In this document: positions 10,880-20,432 of the stretch, one piece after another | How positions within the stretch are numbered: the stretch's first letter is position 1 | Layout of the letters: each line of letters opens with the position of its first letter | Origin: Sporosarcina ureae DSM 2281 | GTDB taxonomy: Bacteria; Bacillota; Bacilli; Bacillales_A; Planococcaceae | DNA length: 64,000 nucleotides | Reading direction: 5' to 3' | Assembly (NCBI RefSeq): GCF_000425545.1 | Contig: NZ_AUDQ01000001.1 | Location: forward strand, 62,001-126,000 | Notes under the pieces: model-generated | Databases searched by the model: none | The model's input: only the letters and a program-made list of their open reading frames with translations | What the model was told of the DNA's origin: nothing | Position numbers and translations under genes: made by a program

Positions 10880-12166
10880 TTACTCAAAGAAATTGTCGAA
10901 TACTTTTTTAGCGCGTTTCATGAATCCTTGACCTTTTTCTTTTTTCGGTTTAACTGGTCTAGCTGAAGCTTCCGCGACTTCATAAATGGATTCTGTTGAT
11001 TGAGGTGAACCAACCGGCTCTTCTTCATAGCCAAAGAACACATCTTCCATATACGCATAGCGAATCAAGCCAACCGCAGTAGAATACATCGGCTCACGGA
11101 CACCAATATATTCTGGTGTGTATAATCTAGCTCTTGTTTTAAAGACATCACGAGCTAACTGTAATATTCCATCTAGTTTAGCTGTACCGCCTGTGATCAC
11201 GATACCGCCAGGCAAGTCACGGATACCTGTTGCATACAAATCTTCGAGAATCAATTCGAACAATTCTTCAAGGCGTGAACCGATAACATCAGAGATATAA
11301 CGCTGGCTGTATTGATCTTTTGCATCTGACCCTACTACCGGCACTTCAAATAATTCCTCATCTGAAGCATCATCATAATAGGCATGGCCATACTGATGTT
11401 TAATCATTCTTGCTTGTTCTGTAGGTGTCTTTAAGACGATTGATAAGTCTTTTGTAATATGATCTCCACCAACAGGTAATACAGACGTGCTGATTAAACG
11501 ATTTTCGGCAAATACCGATACCGTAGTTGACCCTCCGCCAATATCGATAAAGGCAGTTCCATGATACATTTCATCTTCAGATAATGCGAAAGTACCTGCC
11601 GCTAATGGTTGCAAATAAATTTCACGAATTTGTAAACCAGCTTTTTCTACACAGCGTAAAATGTTATGTAGTTGAGTTTTGGACGTCGTAATTAACGTGG
11701 CGTCCATTTCCAATCTTACTCCCATCATACCACGGGGATCTGTGATTTCATCATAATCATCGACAATAAATTGCTTTGGCACTAAATTGACGAATTCTCT
11801 TTCGGGTGGAACATTCATTACTTGTGATGATTTCATAACTCTTTCAAGATCATCATCGGTGATTTCACGATTTTCAGAGTTCACTGCCACAACGCCTTTG
11901 ACGTTTTGGAATTGGACACCATTTGCCGGGATGCCAAGAACTACTTCTTCAATTTTCAAACCTGTCATTCTTTCAGCCTGTTCAATCGCTTTACGGATTG
12001 ACTGTACAGTGGCATCAATATCAATAATTGTTCCTTTGCGAATTCCAGCAGATTGTACATTTCCTACACCAATTACATGCAGGGCATTTTGATCCATCTC
12101 CCCAATTAAGACTTTAATTGTGGATGATCCTATATCAAGTGATACGTAATGATTTGATTTACTCAA
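10880..12166 (-). CDS. ftsA: Cell division protein FtsA
   Basis: Actin-like ATPase that tethers FtsZ to the membrane and helps activate septal wall synthesis. The N-terminal phosphate loop (YVSLDIGSSTIKVLIGE, residues 7-23), the second phosphate loop (TAFIDIGGGSTTVSVF, about 203-218) and the adenosine motif GIVITGGTAKLDGI are all present. The C-terminal amphipathic helix GFMKRAKKVFDNFFE is the membrane anchor. Length 428. It is paired with ftsZ downstream; sbp lies upstream. Confidence 0.98.
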   Translation of the reverse strand: MSKSNHYVSLDIGSSTIKVLIGEMDQNALHVIGVGNVQSAGIRKGTIIDIDATVQSIRKAIEQAERMTGLKIEEVVLGIPANGVQFQNVKGVVAVNSENREITDDDLERVMKSSQVMNVPPEREFVNLVPKQFIVDDYDEITDPRGMMGVRLEMDATLITTSKTQLHNILRCVEKAGLQIREIYLQPLAAGTFALSEDEMYHGTAFIDIGGGSTTVSVFAENRLISTSVLPVGGDHITKDLSIVLKTPTEQARMIKHQYGHAYYDDASDEELFEVPVVGSDAKDQYSQRYISDVIGSRLEELFELILEDLYATGIRDLPGGIVITGGTAKLDGILQLARDVFKTRARLYTPEYIGVREPMYSTAVGLIRYAYMEDVFFGYEEEPVGSPQSTESIYEVAEASARPVKPKKEKGQGFMKRAKKVFDNFFE

Positions 12167-12266
12167 TTATTGACACCTCCTTAATGTAACTAGTAACTTC
12201 CATTCTATTGTATTATGACTGCTTTGTCTAAATATTTTCAACACCCTCTTCTAAAAACATTTAATA

Positions 12267-12632
12267 TTACGCATTTGTATCGGAATTTTTGTTTCTACTC
12301 GTCCATTTTGCAAGCAGGATTCTCCTCATGACCGCGATGTTTTGGAATAATCTTACGCCAAACGCGAAAACTGCTGCCAAGTATAAATCTACACCAAGGT
12401 GTACACCGATAAACGCGAGTGCTGCTGCTAATAGTATATTGAAGAAAAATCCGCTGACGAATATTCGATCGTCATACACTTGCTGAAGATAGGCTCTGAT
12501 TCCACCAAATAGTGTATCAAATGCAGCGAGAATCGCAATAGTTAAATAGTTATCATATACTTGCGGGATTTGTATATCCGAGAGCAAACCTAGTGAAACG
12601 CCAAGGAGGAGCCCAAGTAAGGGTAGCCACAT
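12267..12632 (-). CDS. sbp: Small basic protein Sbp (DUF1290)
   Basis: A 121-residue membrane protein with about four hydrophobic segments and a basic C-terminus (MRRILLAKWTSRNKNS). The family member is found immediately upstream of ftsA in most Bacilli, as here. Function is unknown; a role in envelope or division is suggested only by position. It follows ylxX with a 7-base gap. Confidence 0.9.
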   Translation of the reverse strand: MWLPLLGLLLGVSLGLLSDIQIPQVYDNYLTIAILAAFDTLFGGIRAYLQQVYDDRIFVSGFFFNILLAAALAFIGVHLGVDLYLAAVFAFGVRLFQNIAVMRRILLAKWTSRNKNSDTNA

Positions 12633-12639
12633 ATTGTCA

Positions 12640-13380
12640 TTACTCCTTTGTTTGTTCTTTTAAAAATCGATTTTCAAAACCACCCGTCCAGCCTTGTAAC
12701 GTAATACGTTCCTCTGGTTCACTAATTGTCAAAACGAAGTCGTCCAAATAAAATTCATCTTGGATGGCAGTAGTTAATAATTGATTATACAATTTTTCAC
12801 TTGCTTCCTTTGAAGGAGAAACGACTTTAATATTGAACGGTGGTGTGGAAACCACTTCCCCACTGACTGTTAGATTGCCATTAATATCCCGAATCCAACT
12901 CAACGTAGTGAAGCGCTTGCCGTCAATCTCCAACTCATTTCCTTGTTGTTGATTCACCACATTAATAAACCAAGCCAGCAGTTCAGATGATACTGGCTTT
13001 ATTTCATAACCGAACGCAATACTTTCTGGGGATGGAGCAACCTCTATTACAAATCCTGGACCAGTGGTCGGCATGAACCCCGCTTGTTTATACAACTTAT
13101 CCAACGTATCTTGCAACACACTTGCTGCATTTGCTTCGGGTGATGCATTATACGCTACAAGTGTCTGGTCAATCTCTCTGATTTCTTCTAAGAGTTCAGA
13201 ATGAATTTTCTTTTCACTCGATAATTCTTTACGAATAGCCCATAAATCCCGTGTGTCTCGTGGAGATGCTGTATTCATCGAGTTATATTGTAAAGCCAAT
13301 ACAAATCCCACTATACCGAGAATCAACGTGAATTTCCAGTGTGTTTTTCGCTTCACTCTACCCCCCCCACAATCCATCAT
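12640..13380 (-). CDS. ylxX: DUF881 protein, YlxX type
   Basis: An N-terminal membrane helix (about residues 14-33) is followed by a coiled coil and the DUF881 domain (GPGFVIEVAPSPES, SELLAWFINVVNQQ, TLSWIRDINGNLTV). It is the second of two adjacent DUF881 proteins between divIB and sbp, the Bacillus arrangement. The start is open: ATG 13380 overlaps the ylxW stop (ATGA), whereas GTG 13356 follows a run of eight Gs that could act as ribosome binding site. Predicted outer-face protein of unknown function. Confidence 0.85.
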   Translation of the reverse strand: MMDCGGGRVKRKTHWKFTLILGIVGFVLALQYNSMNTASPRDTRDLWAIRKELSSEKKIHSELLEEIREIDQTLVAYNASPEANAASVLQDTLDKLYKQAGFMPTTGPGFVIEVAPSPESIAFGYEIKPVSSELLAWFINVVNQQQGNELEIDGKRFTTLSWIRDINGNLTVSGEVVSTPPFNIKVVSPSKEASEKLYNQLLTTAIQDEFYLDDFVLTISEPEERITLQGWTGGFENRFLKEQTKE

Positions 13381-14102
13381 ACTTCGTCACGAATCGCAGG
13401 CAGTTGAACTTCCTTCATTTCTTCTAGTGTGACGACGATATTATCTCGCAACAAGCCATCTATGACACTGCCTTTTAAATGTAATGCCGGAGATAGCACT
13501 TTCGGATCTCCTACTGCTTCTATAATAAAAGGTGCTGGAAACGTTCTACCATCAACCATAATAACAGGGCCTGTACATTTTATATACGAATTTGAATTAA
13601 TCCGTTGCCCGTTGATCGTCATTCCTTGCGCACCTGCGATTTTCAATTCATTGATTACACGTAAAACATGACTTTCATGGACGATATAATCATTCGGATT
13701 CTGTACTGAAGGATCATATTCCGCATCTTCCAGTGTTACTTTGACCCCCGCACCTTTTGACGGAATATCTCCAAGCAATAACCTTAAATCTCGTGCTTTT
13801 TCTACAAGAATCGCATGATTTTTTTCTTTATCGGAGAAGACTTGTTCAAACGACCGCACATCTTTTTGTTTCTCGAGTAATTCATTTGTCAACTCTTTAT
13901 TTCTTTCTTGCTGATCGATTAGCTCTGCACGATACTGTTCTTCTTGCTGAAATAAATCGGATTGCTCTGGATCTAGCACTTTTTCCTTACTGCCAATTGT
14001 TCTATAGGAAAACGCAAGCATGAAGCCCAATACTAGAAATACGATGGACAGCACTAATTGCTTGCCGCGCTTTTCTCTAGTTTTATTCAGTTTCTTGCTC
14101 AC
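13377..14102 (-). CDS. ylxW: DUF881 protein, YlxW type
   Basis: A 241-residue protein with a basic N-terminus, one membrane helix (about residues 15-34), a strongly coiled segment (40-95) and a DUF881 domain (GAGVKVTLEDAEYDP, HVLRVINELKIAGAQGMTIN, FIIEAVGDPKVLSPAL). It overlaps divIB by 20 bases and ylxX by 4, so all three should be translated together. Function unknown; conserved next to division genes in spore formers. Confidence 0.88.
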   Translation of the reverse strand: MSKKLNKTREKRGKQLVLSIVFLVLGFMLAFSYRTIGSKEKVLDPEQSDLFQQEEQYRAELIDQQERNKELTNELLEKQKDVRSFEQVFSDKEKNHAILVEKARDLRLLLGDIPSKGAGVKVTLEDAEYDPSVQNPNDYIVHESHVLRVINELKIAGAQGMTINGQRINSNSYIKCTGPVIMVDGRTFPAPFIIEAVGDPKVLSPALHLKGSVIDGLLRDNIVVTLEEMKEVQLPAIRDEV

Positions 14103-14955
14103 TCTTTTCCTCCTTATTAATTTCTACTTCTGCCGGTTTGCCTTTTGTTACGTTTGACTCTTCAACAGGCTGCGGGATCTTCACATCTACCGGTACTGGT
14201 TCTTTGTAGAAATCTGTATATGTTTTAAAGTACACACCAATTTCGATATCCAACACACCTTTTTCTTCTTTAGGCAATTGCGCAATAATATCGGGATAGT
14301 AGGACATTTTATCAGCAAAACCTAAAATCAACGCATGTACTTCATATCCATCACTCATGAATACGTCAATTTTATCTTCTCCTTCATAACGAAGCTCGGA
14401 GAGGAGTTCAAAAACTGTACTATCCATCTTTTGTAGTTGTTTGATCATTCGTTCCGTCACATCTGGCTCGGTAAAACCAGATAAGATGGGTGCATGTGAA
14501 AGGATATCAGGATCGGTTGCTTCTAAGCGATCACCATTTTCCAACAATAGGTCATATTGAGTTTGATTCTCTATATAAGCAACCGGTTCCCATTCCGTAA
14601 CATTGATGGAAACATCATTATAAAAATCACGTTTCACTTTAGCTTCTTTCACACCAGGAATTTTTTCAAGATTATTTTCTATATCTTTTGCACGGAACCC
14701 CCACAGTGATTGCCCCTTATACAATCCACTCTGACCCTTATAGTACTCACTTTCTTGTAGTACAGTCTCATTAATGGATATCTTCGAAACATCGCTTAAT
14801 GACGATTGGAAATACAACAAGGCAAGAAGAACAAGGACGAATATCACGACGAGCAGAAGAAAACTCATGTTGGCCCTTCTTCTGCGTTTTTTACGCATGG
14901 ATGGAATCCGATCTTCAATATCTATTACTTTTTCCACATCCTGTTCTCCCTTCAA
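14083..14955 (-). CDS. divIB: Cell division protein DivIB/FtsQ
   Basis: Bitopic division protein that forms a complex with FtsL and DivIC. A basic cytoplasmic tail (RIPSMRKKRRRRANMS) precedes a transmembrane helix (about 31-50), a POTRA domain (VSKISINETVLQ through VSINVTEWEPVAYIE) and the beta domain. The C-terminal tail is acidic and Lys-rich. The start TTG at 14955 aligns with the B. subtilis N-terminus; GTG 14937 has a better-spaced ribosome binding site and is an alternative. It overlaps spoVE by 4 bases. Confidence 0.93.
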   Translation of the reverse strand: MKGEQDVEKVIDIEDRIPSMRKKRRRRANMSFLLLVVIFVLVLLALLYFQSSLSDVSKISINETVLQESEYYKGQSGLYKGQSLWGFRAKDIENNLEKIPGVKEAKVKRDFYNDVSINVTEWEPVAYIENQTQYDLLLENGDRLEATDPDILSHAPILSGFTEPDVTERMIKQLQKMDSTVFELLSELRYEGEDKIDVFMSDGYEVHALILGFADKMSYYPDIIAQLPKEEKGVLDIEIGVYFKTYTDFYKEPVPVDVKIPQPVEESNVTKGKPAEVEINKEEKSEQETE

Positions 14956-16040
14956 CCTGCCCTTTTATTCGCAGAGTAGTGTAGAATCGTTCCGACAGCT
15001 AGCCACGTAGTCAACAGCGAGGATCCTCCATAACTAATGAAAGGTAACGTCACCCCTGTCACAGGCAGCAAACCTGAGACGACTCCCATATTTAAAAACG
15101 TTTGGAAAGTGATCATAGACACCATACCGGTGACAATTAAAAACGAATTCCAGTTGTTCAGCCGTATCGCTATACCGAATGCAGATGCGAATAACAAGAT
15201 AAACAGCAGCACGATAGATGCGGCACCTATAAACCCAATTTCTTCTGCAATGATCGAAAAGATAAAATCATTTTGAGGTTCAGGCAAGTACAAAAACTTT
15301 TGACGACTGTTCCCGAAACCATGACCAAATAATCCACCTGGGGCAATTGCGAATAAAGATTGTATACTTTGAAACCCCGTACCGAGAGGATCGTTCCACG
15401 GATCAACGTAGGATTTAATTCGATCTAAACGATACGGTGCAGCTAGAATGAGCGCAATAAAAGCACCGAGACCTGAGACGAAAAGAAAAATAAAGAATGA
15501 CAATGGATAGCCTGCTAAGAAAAGAATAACAAAGGCAGACACTATCATGATGACGGCAGAGCCGAGGTCAGGTTGCAACATGATTAACGTTGCGGGTAAT
15601 AAAATCCATGCGAAGTGCTGCCATTGCCAGGACTTCTCTTTATGTTTCTTCATACCGCTTGCTAATTTCCCTAGTAATGCAACCTTCACGAATTCAGCCG
15701 GTTGCAAACTGATGGGACCGAGAGCGATCCAGCTTTGAGAACCGTTTCGCACCGCTCCAACACCTGGTATCAATACCGCTACCAACATCAAAGTCGAAGC
15801 GATATAGCAGTAGGTCCAGAATTTAGGATGAGATGTTAGTGGGCTCTTAACCAGTACATACGCAACAGCTAAGGAAATAACCATGTAAATACCTTGCTTG
15901 ACGATAAATGGAGAAGAATCTTGATAATGTACTTCTCCCCAATAAGATCCTGCCGATTGCACAAATACTAATCCAATCAGCGACAATAGTAAGGCGGTTG
16001 TCAAAAAGATTATTCGGTAGGTTCTTTCCAGCGTTCGCAT
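14952..16040 (-). CDS. spoVE: SEDS glycosyltransferase SpoVE
   Basis: A polytopic SEDS-family peptidoglycan polymerase (362 residues, about ten membrane helices). Signatures include QPAEFVKVALLGKLAS, LLQP-like LQPDLGSAVIMIV, NDFIFSIIAEEIGFIGA and the C-terminal VTLPFISYGGSSLL. It is called SpoVE rather than FtsW because it lies after murD in the dcw cluster, as in Bacillus, while a second SEDS gene adjoins pyc at 56.8-57.9 kb, the ftsW position. SpoVE is expected to work with SpoVD in cortex synthesis. Confidence 0.88.
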   Translation of the reverse strand: MRTLERTYRIIFLTTALLLSLIGLVFVQSAGSYWGEVHYQDSSPFIVKQGIYMVISLAVAYVLVKSPLTSHPKFWTYCYIASTLMLVAVLIPGVGAVRNGSQSWIALGPISLQPAEFVKVALLGKLASGMKKHKEKSWQWQHFAWILLPATLIMLQPDLGSAVIMIVSAFVILFLAGYPLSFFIFLFVSGLGAFIALILAAPYRLDRIKSYVDPWNDPLGTGFQSIQSLFAIAPGGLFGHGFGNSRQKFLYLPEPQNDFIFSIIAEEIGFIGAASIVLLFILLFASAFGIAIRLNNWNSFLIVTGMVSMITFQTFLNMGVVSGLLPVTGVTLPFISYGGSSLLTTWLAVGTILHYSANKRAG

Positions 16041-16097
16041 CCTTCCTCAAGTTATTCAGTCACTTCTTCAGTTTACTTTCCAACTATTGCAATGAAT

Positions 16098-17447
16098 TTA
16101 CAACTTCATTACGGCCTCGACAAATTGGTCACCACGATTTTCAAAACTCTCATATTGATCCCAACTTGCACAGCTTGGCGACAATAAAATCACATCGTCT
16201 TCACAGCTACATGCGTATGCCTTTTCAACAGCCTCATGCATAGTAGATGCCAGGGTCGCCTCTGTCACACCACAAGACTTCGCAAATTCTGCAAAACGCT
16301 CTGCTGTCTCCCCTATCGTCACGACAGCACGGACATTTTTCATATGAGGTCGTAATTCTTCAAATGAATGACCTCTGTCAAGTCCGCCTGCAATCAAGAC
16401 GATTGGCATCTTAAATGAGGAAAGTGCACTTTTTGTTGCTAATGTATTGGTCGCTTTTGAATCATTGTATATTGTACGGCTATTCGCTTCGCGAACAAAT
16501 TGCATGCGGTGGCGAACACCAGTGAAAGAACTTAAGACATTTTCTATCGCCGTTTTTTCACACCCTGACAATATGGCTGCAGCTGTTGCTGATAAGATAT
16601 TTTCTAAATTGTGACGGCCCGGTAATTTGATATGCTTAATTTCTATGAAAGGTTCACCTTGCCAATAAATCCATTCGCCATCCGCTGAAATACCTTCTCT
16701 AGCTTTTCCAAGTACAGAGAATGGAATTTTTTCAGATTTGAATGATTCTATTGCTTCTTTGATTAACCTTTGATCCGCATTAAAAATCAAGTACTCTTCC
16801 GAAGTTTGATTGCGAGCCACTTGCAACTTCGCATCTAAGTATTCTTGCATCGATCCATGATAATCCAAATGCGCTTCATATAAATTCGTGAAAATCGCTA
16901 TACGCGGAGTAAAGCTTTCTGTTCCAGCTAACTGAAATGAAGAGGCTTCAAGTACAATCACTTCATTCGCCTGAGCTTTTTCCGCCACTGTACAAGCAAC
17001 AGTTCCAATATTGCCGGCAATCAACGGATTTTTCTTTGCCATATTGAGCATATGATAAAGCAATGTGGTGGTTGTCGTTTTACCGTTCGAACCCGTAATA
17101 GCAATGATCGGTGCTTCACTTAGAATACCTGCTAATTCCACTTCGGTCCAAATCGGGATTTTTCGTTCAACAGCACTAGCAATTAACGAATTGCTATAAG
17201 GAATCCCCGGATTTTTCACAATAAAGTCAAAGTTTCGTTCTAGTAAATCACTTGGATGCCCCCCACCAATGACTTCAATTCCTTGAGTTTGTAGCTCTAT
17301 TGCCTCTTCATTGCCTTCTAGCGACTTAGAGTCATTGACTAACACTTCCGCACCTAGACGATGAAGCAAACCTGCTGCTGCCACTCCACTCTTCGCAAGG
17401 CCGACTACAAGTACTTTTTTCCCTATGAATTGTTCTGTATTCTTCAT
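16098..17447 (-). CDS. murD: UDP-N-acetylmuramoyl-L-alanine--D-glutamate ligase
   Basis: Adds D-Glu to UDP-MurNAc-Ala in the cytoplasm. The Mur-ligase P-loop ITGSNGKTTTTTLLYHM is at about residues 115-131. EASSFQLAGTESF, LYEAHLDYHGSMQEYLDAK with the carbamylated lysine, and NDSKATNTLATKSAL are all present. Length 449. The N-terminal UDP-binding Rossmann domain begins KVLVVGLAKSGVAAA. It follows mraY with no gap. Confidence 0.98.
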   Translation of the reverse strand: MKNTEQFIGKKVLVVGLAKSGVAAAGLLHRLGAEVLVNDSKSLEGNEEAIELQTQGIEVIGGGHPSDLLERNFDFIVKNPGIPYSNSLIASAVERKIPIWTEVELAGILSEAPIIAITGSNGKTTTTTLLYHMLNMAKKNPLIAGNIGTVACTVAEKAQANEVIVLEASSFQLAGTESFTPRIAIFTNLYEAHLDYHGSMQEYLDAKLQVARNQTSEEYLIFNADQRLIKEAIESFKSEKIPFSVLGKAREGISADGEWIYWQGEPFIEIKHIKLPGRHNLENILSATAAAILSGCEKTAIENVLSSFTGVRHRMQFVREANSRTIYNDSKATNTLATKSALSSFKMPIVLIAGGLDRGHSFEELRPHMKNVRAVVTIGETAERFAEFAKSCGVTEATLASTMHEAVEKAYACSCEDDVILLSPSCASWDQYESFENRGDQFVEAVMKL

Positions 17448-18419
17448 CTACATGACCTCCAAGAAGACTGGAACGAGGGCAGCAAGCAATGCCACACCCC
17501 AGAACACAATCACTACTTTCCATTCAGACCAGCCTGATAATTCAAAGTGATGATGAATGGGACTCATTTTAAAGACGCGTTTTCCTGTCATTTTAAAACT
17601 AATGACTTGAATAATAACGGAAAGTGTTTCTACTACAAATACAATTCCAATGATCAACAACAATAATTCTTGTTTAATTAATACTGAAATCATAGCGAGC
17701 GCGCCGCCTAATGCCAATGAACCTGTGTCTCCCATGAATACTTTCGCTGGTTTGATATTGAATAATAAAAATCCAAGCATCGCACCCGCTACTACGAATG
17801 CGAATAACGCGATATCGTTTTGCTCATACACTAACGCCAATACACCGAATGCAGTGAATGCTATAGTCGATGTACCACCAACGAGACCATCCAATCCATC
17901 CGTTAAGTTAACTGCGTTAGAAAAACCTACGAGCCAAAAGACCAAAAAGGCCACATAAAACACACCAAGATCTATTCCAAGTTCCGTGAAAGGAATCTTT
18001 ACCGCAGTTTCGAATGGTCCGAGTTTCAGTAAGAAAAAGGCAACAATCGCAATGATGATCTGTCCAATTAATTTCTGAAGTGATGTCAATCCTAAGTTGC
18101 GCTTCGCCACTATGATGATAAAGTCATCTAGGAAGCCGATGATTCCGAAACCGGTCAGCACGATCAATAACACAATCGTATGAGTAGTTAATGTGTCGTT
18201 TATGTAAGATAAAGCGAGTGTTGAAATCGATATGGAAAGAAGGAAGATGAGCCCGCCCATTGTGGGCGTGCCCGCTTTCTTCAAATGCGCTTTCGGACCC
18301 TCTTCCCGTATGCTTTGACCAAATTTCAACCTTCTAAGTAATGGGATGATGATCACCCCGATAATCGCTGATACAAAAAATGCGACAGTGATTATCGTAA
18401 CTGTGGTGCCGAGTGTCAT
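17448..18419 (-). CDS. mraY: Phospho-MurNAc-pentapeptide transferase
   Basis: Integral membrane enzyme that makes lipid I on undecaprenyl phosphate. About ten helices. Catalytic landmarks: FLDDFIIIVAKRN (DDF motif, near residue 97), NLTDGLDGLVGGTS (near 167) and MSPIHHHFELSGWSEWKVV (HHH motif, near 290). The start at 18419 follows AGAAGGAGAACTT; the open frame extends eight codons upstream without a better site. In Bacillus murE lies between spoVD and mraY; here it is missing and only 46 bases separate the two. Confidence 0.97.
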   Translation of the reverse strand: MTLGTTVTIITVAFFVSAIIGVIIIPLLRRLKFGQSIREEGPKAHLKKAGTPTMGGLIFLLSISISTLALSYINDTLTTHTIVLLIVLTGFGIIGFLDDFIIIVAKRNLGLTSLQKLIGQIIIAIVAFFLLKLGPFETAVKIPFTELGIDLGVFYVAFLVFWLVGFSNAVNLTDGLDGLVGGTSTIAFTAFGVLALVYEQNDIALFAFVVAGAMLGFLLFNIKPAKVFMGDTGSLALGGALAMISVLIKQELLLLIIGIVFVVETLSVIIQVISFKMTGKRVFKMSPIHHHFELSGWSEWKVVIVFWGVALLAALVPVFLEVM

Positions 18420-18465
18420 GTTAAGTTCTCCTTCTACTATCAATTGCCTGTCAGTGAAGCATTGC

Positions 18466-20379
18466 TTATTCCGTGTACAAATGAATCGTGTCTTCCACGG
18501 TCATCAAAGTATGGGGAGCGGGTAACTGTCGAATCACTTTCTTACCTTTTCCATGCCATTTAACTTTGAACGTGTAATTTTGAGACAGCAATTCTTTTTC
18601 ATTCATTCCAAGTAAATCGGGTGAACGGAATGTGATCGCGTCTCCCCATCGGTATTCTTTCTCTAACTGCTCTTTTCTTCTTTCAATATTAGCAATCGGA
18701 GCAATTTCTTCAATGATACGTCCTACGATTGGTGCAGCGATAACTCCTCCGAATTGAATGGAGTTCTTTGGACTATCGATAGCTAGATAAACGAGTAATT
18801 CGGGGTCGTCTGCAGGCGCGAAACCAATGAAGGAGACGATATAATCGCCATCTTTATAACGACCATTCTCTACTTTCTGTGCCGTCCCCGTTTTACCACC
18901 TATTCGAAGACCATCTGCAAACGCATTACGACCCGATCCGTTAGCTACAACAGATTCAAGCGCATGCCGCACTTTAGCTGATGTTTCTTCACTGATTACT
19001 TGTCTTTTTAATTCTGGTTCAAATTCTTTTAACGTCTTACCTTCAGAGTCTTTTATTGATTTCACAATATATGGCTTATAGAGTTTGCCGCCATTAATAG
19101 CTGCAGCGACTGCTTGCACTTGTTGGATTGGGGTGACAGAGATTCCTTGCCCGAACGAAGTAGTTGCTTGTTCCACCGGTCCAAATGCTTCTTTGGAAAA
19201 CAGAATACCTTTCGATTCACCAGCAATGCCTGATTCTGTTGAGCTACCGAAGCCGAATTCACGAATATAACGATCTAATCTTTCACTTCCAAGTCGCTGT
19301 CCCATCGTAATGAATCCAGGGTTACATGAATTTTCTACAACTTCCAAAAATGTTTGATCTTTATGACCTTCTCGCTTCCAGCACCGTAACCTAGCGTTTG
19401 CAACGACTTTATAACCAGGATCATAAAAATTTTCATTCTCCAAATCGATGACGTCTTCTTCCAAACTAGCTGCCAATGTAAGAATTTTGAATGTGGAACC
19501 TGGCTCGTACGTCATCCATACAGGCAAATTCCGATTATAGATAGTGGAATCGGCTGATTGATATTCTCGTGGATCAAAACCTGGTACAGAAGCCAGTGAC
19601 AATAATTCTCCTGTTTTTGGATTCATGATGATAGCCAGTGCCTGTGTTGCATCATATTTTTCCATTGCTTGGATCAGTTCGCGTTCCACAATTTGATGCA
19701 TTTTCAGATCGATAGTCAACTCCAAGTTCAAACCATCTTTCCCATGTTCGAAACTATCTTCTACGTGTGGCAATGCAATCCCTTTAGCATCAGTGAACAG
19801 TCGTACTTTGTCTCCTGTTCCGTTTAGAATTTCATCATATGCATACTCAATACCTGCCAACCCATCACCATCATAGCCGGTAAAGCCAATCAAACGCGCT
19901 AACAGATCATCATATGGATAATGTCGGACGAAATCTACTCCTACATACAAGCCGGCTACTTGTAGTTTAGTAATTTCATCCCCTTGCTCCTTCGTAATAT
20001 TTTTTCCTTCTGGAGCTAATTTCACCATATATGTTTTTTTGTTCAGCTTTTCTTCCAAAGTTTCTGGTGGCATTTTAAGGATTTTTGCAATTGCAGGTAT
20101 GTCGCTGGAAATGTCGGGATTTTGAGCCGGCATGAAATACAGTGTAGGTGCTAGTTTATTACCGACAATCAACTTACCACTTCGATCCGTAATATTTCCA
20201 CGCATAGCACCAAAAGGAATTTCAATGTCCCAATTTTCTTCTGCTTTTTCTTTCAACCATTCATGCTTGATGATTTGGACATGAAATAGTTTTCCTATTA
20301 CGAGTAGTAGACAGATAAGAAAGCATAAGAAGGCTGCACGTAAACGTTTTTTGGACTGCATATCAATAAATGAACGCAA
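18466..20379 (-). CDS. spoVD: Class B penicillin-binding protein SpoVD
   Basis: Septal/cortex transpeptidase with one membrane helix (about residues 13-35), dimerisation domain and transpeptidase domain. Active-site motifs: EPGSTFKILTLAAS (SxxK near residue 300), ENSCNPGF (SxN) and GGKTGTAQKV (KTG). One C-terminal PASTA-like domain (about 585-637) marks the SpoVD type; pbpB upstream has two. TTG start with AAAGGTAGTG before it. It should partner SpoVE during spore cortex synthesis. Confidence 0.93.
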   Translation of the reverse strand: MRSFIDMQSKKRLRAAFLCFLICLLLVIGKLFHVQIIKHEWLKEKAEENWDIEIPFGAMRGNITDRSGKLIVGNKLAPTLYFMPAQNPDISSDIPAIAKILKMPPETLEEKLNKKTYMVKLAPEGKNITKEQGDEITKLQVAGLYVGVDFVRHYPYDDLLARLIGFTGYDGDGLAGIEYAYDEILNGTGDKVRLFTDAKGIALPHVEDSFEHGKDGLNLELTIDLKMHQIVERELIQAMEKYDATQALAIIMNPKTGELLSLASVPGFDPREYQSADSTIYNRNLPVWMTYEPGSTFKILTLAASLEEDVIDLENENFYDPGYKVVANARLRCWKREGHKDQTFLEVVENSCNPGFITMGQRLGSERLDRYIREFGFGSSTESGIAGESKGILFSKEAFGPVEQATTSFGQGISVTPIQQVQAVAAAINGGKLYKPYIVKSIKDSEGKTLKEFEPELKRQVISEETSAKVRHALESVVANGSGRNAFADGLRIGGKTGTAQKVENGRYKDGDYIVSFIGFAPADDPELLVYLAIDSPKNSIQFGGVIAAPIVGRIIEEIAPIANIERRKEQLEKEYRWGDAITFRSPDLLGMNEKELLSQNYTFKVKWHGKGKKVIRQLPAPHTLMTVEDTIHLYTE

Positions 20380-20432
20380 TGACTCACTACCTTTTTTCTA
20401 TTAAGGTATGCTGGGAAATCGCGCGCTATACA

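Noticed and set aside
16098..18419. A hidden murE fragment between spoVD and mraY
   Set aside because: Only 46 bases lie there and they encode nothing resembling Mur ligase.
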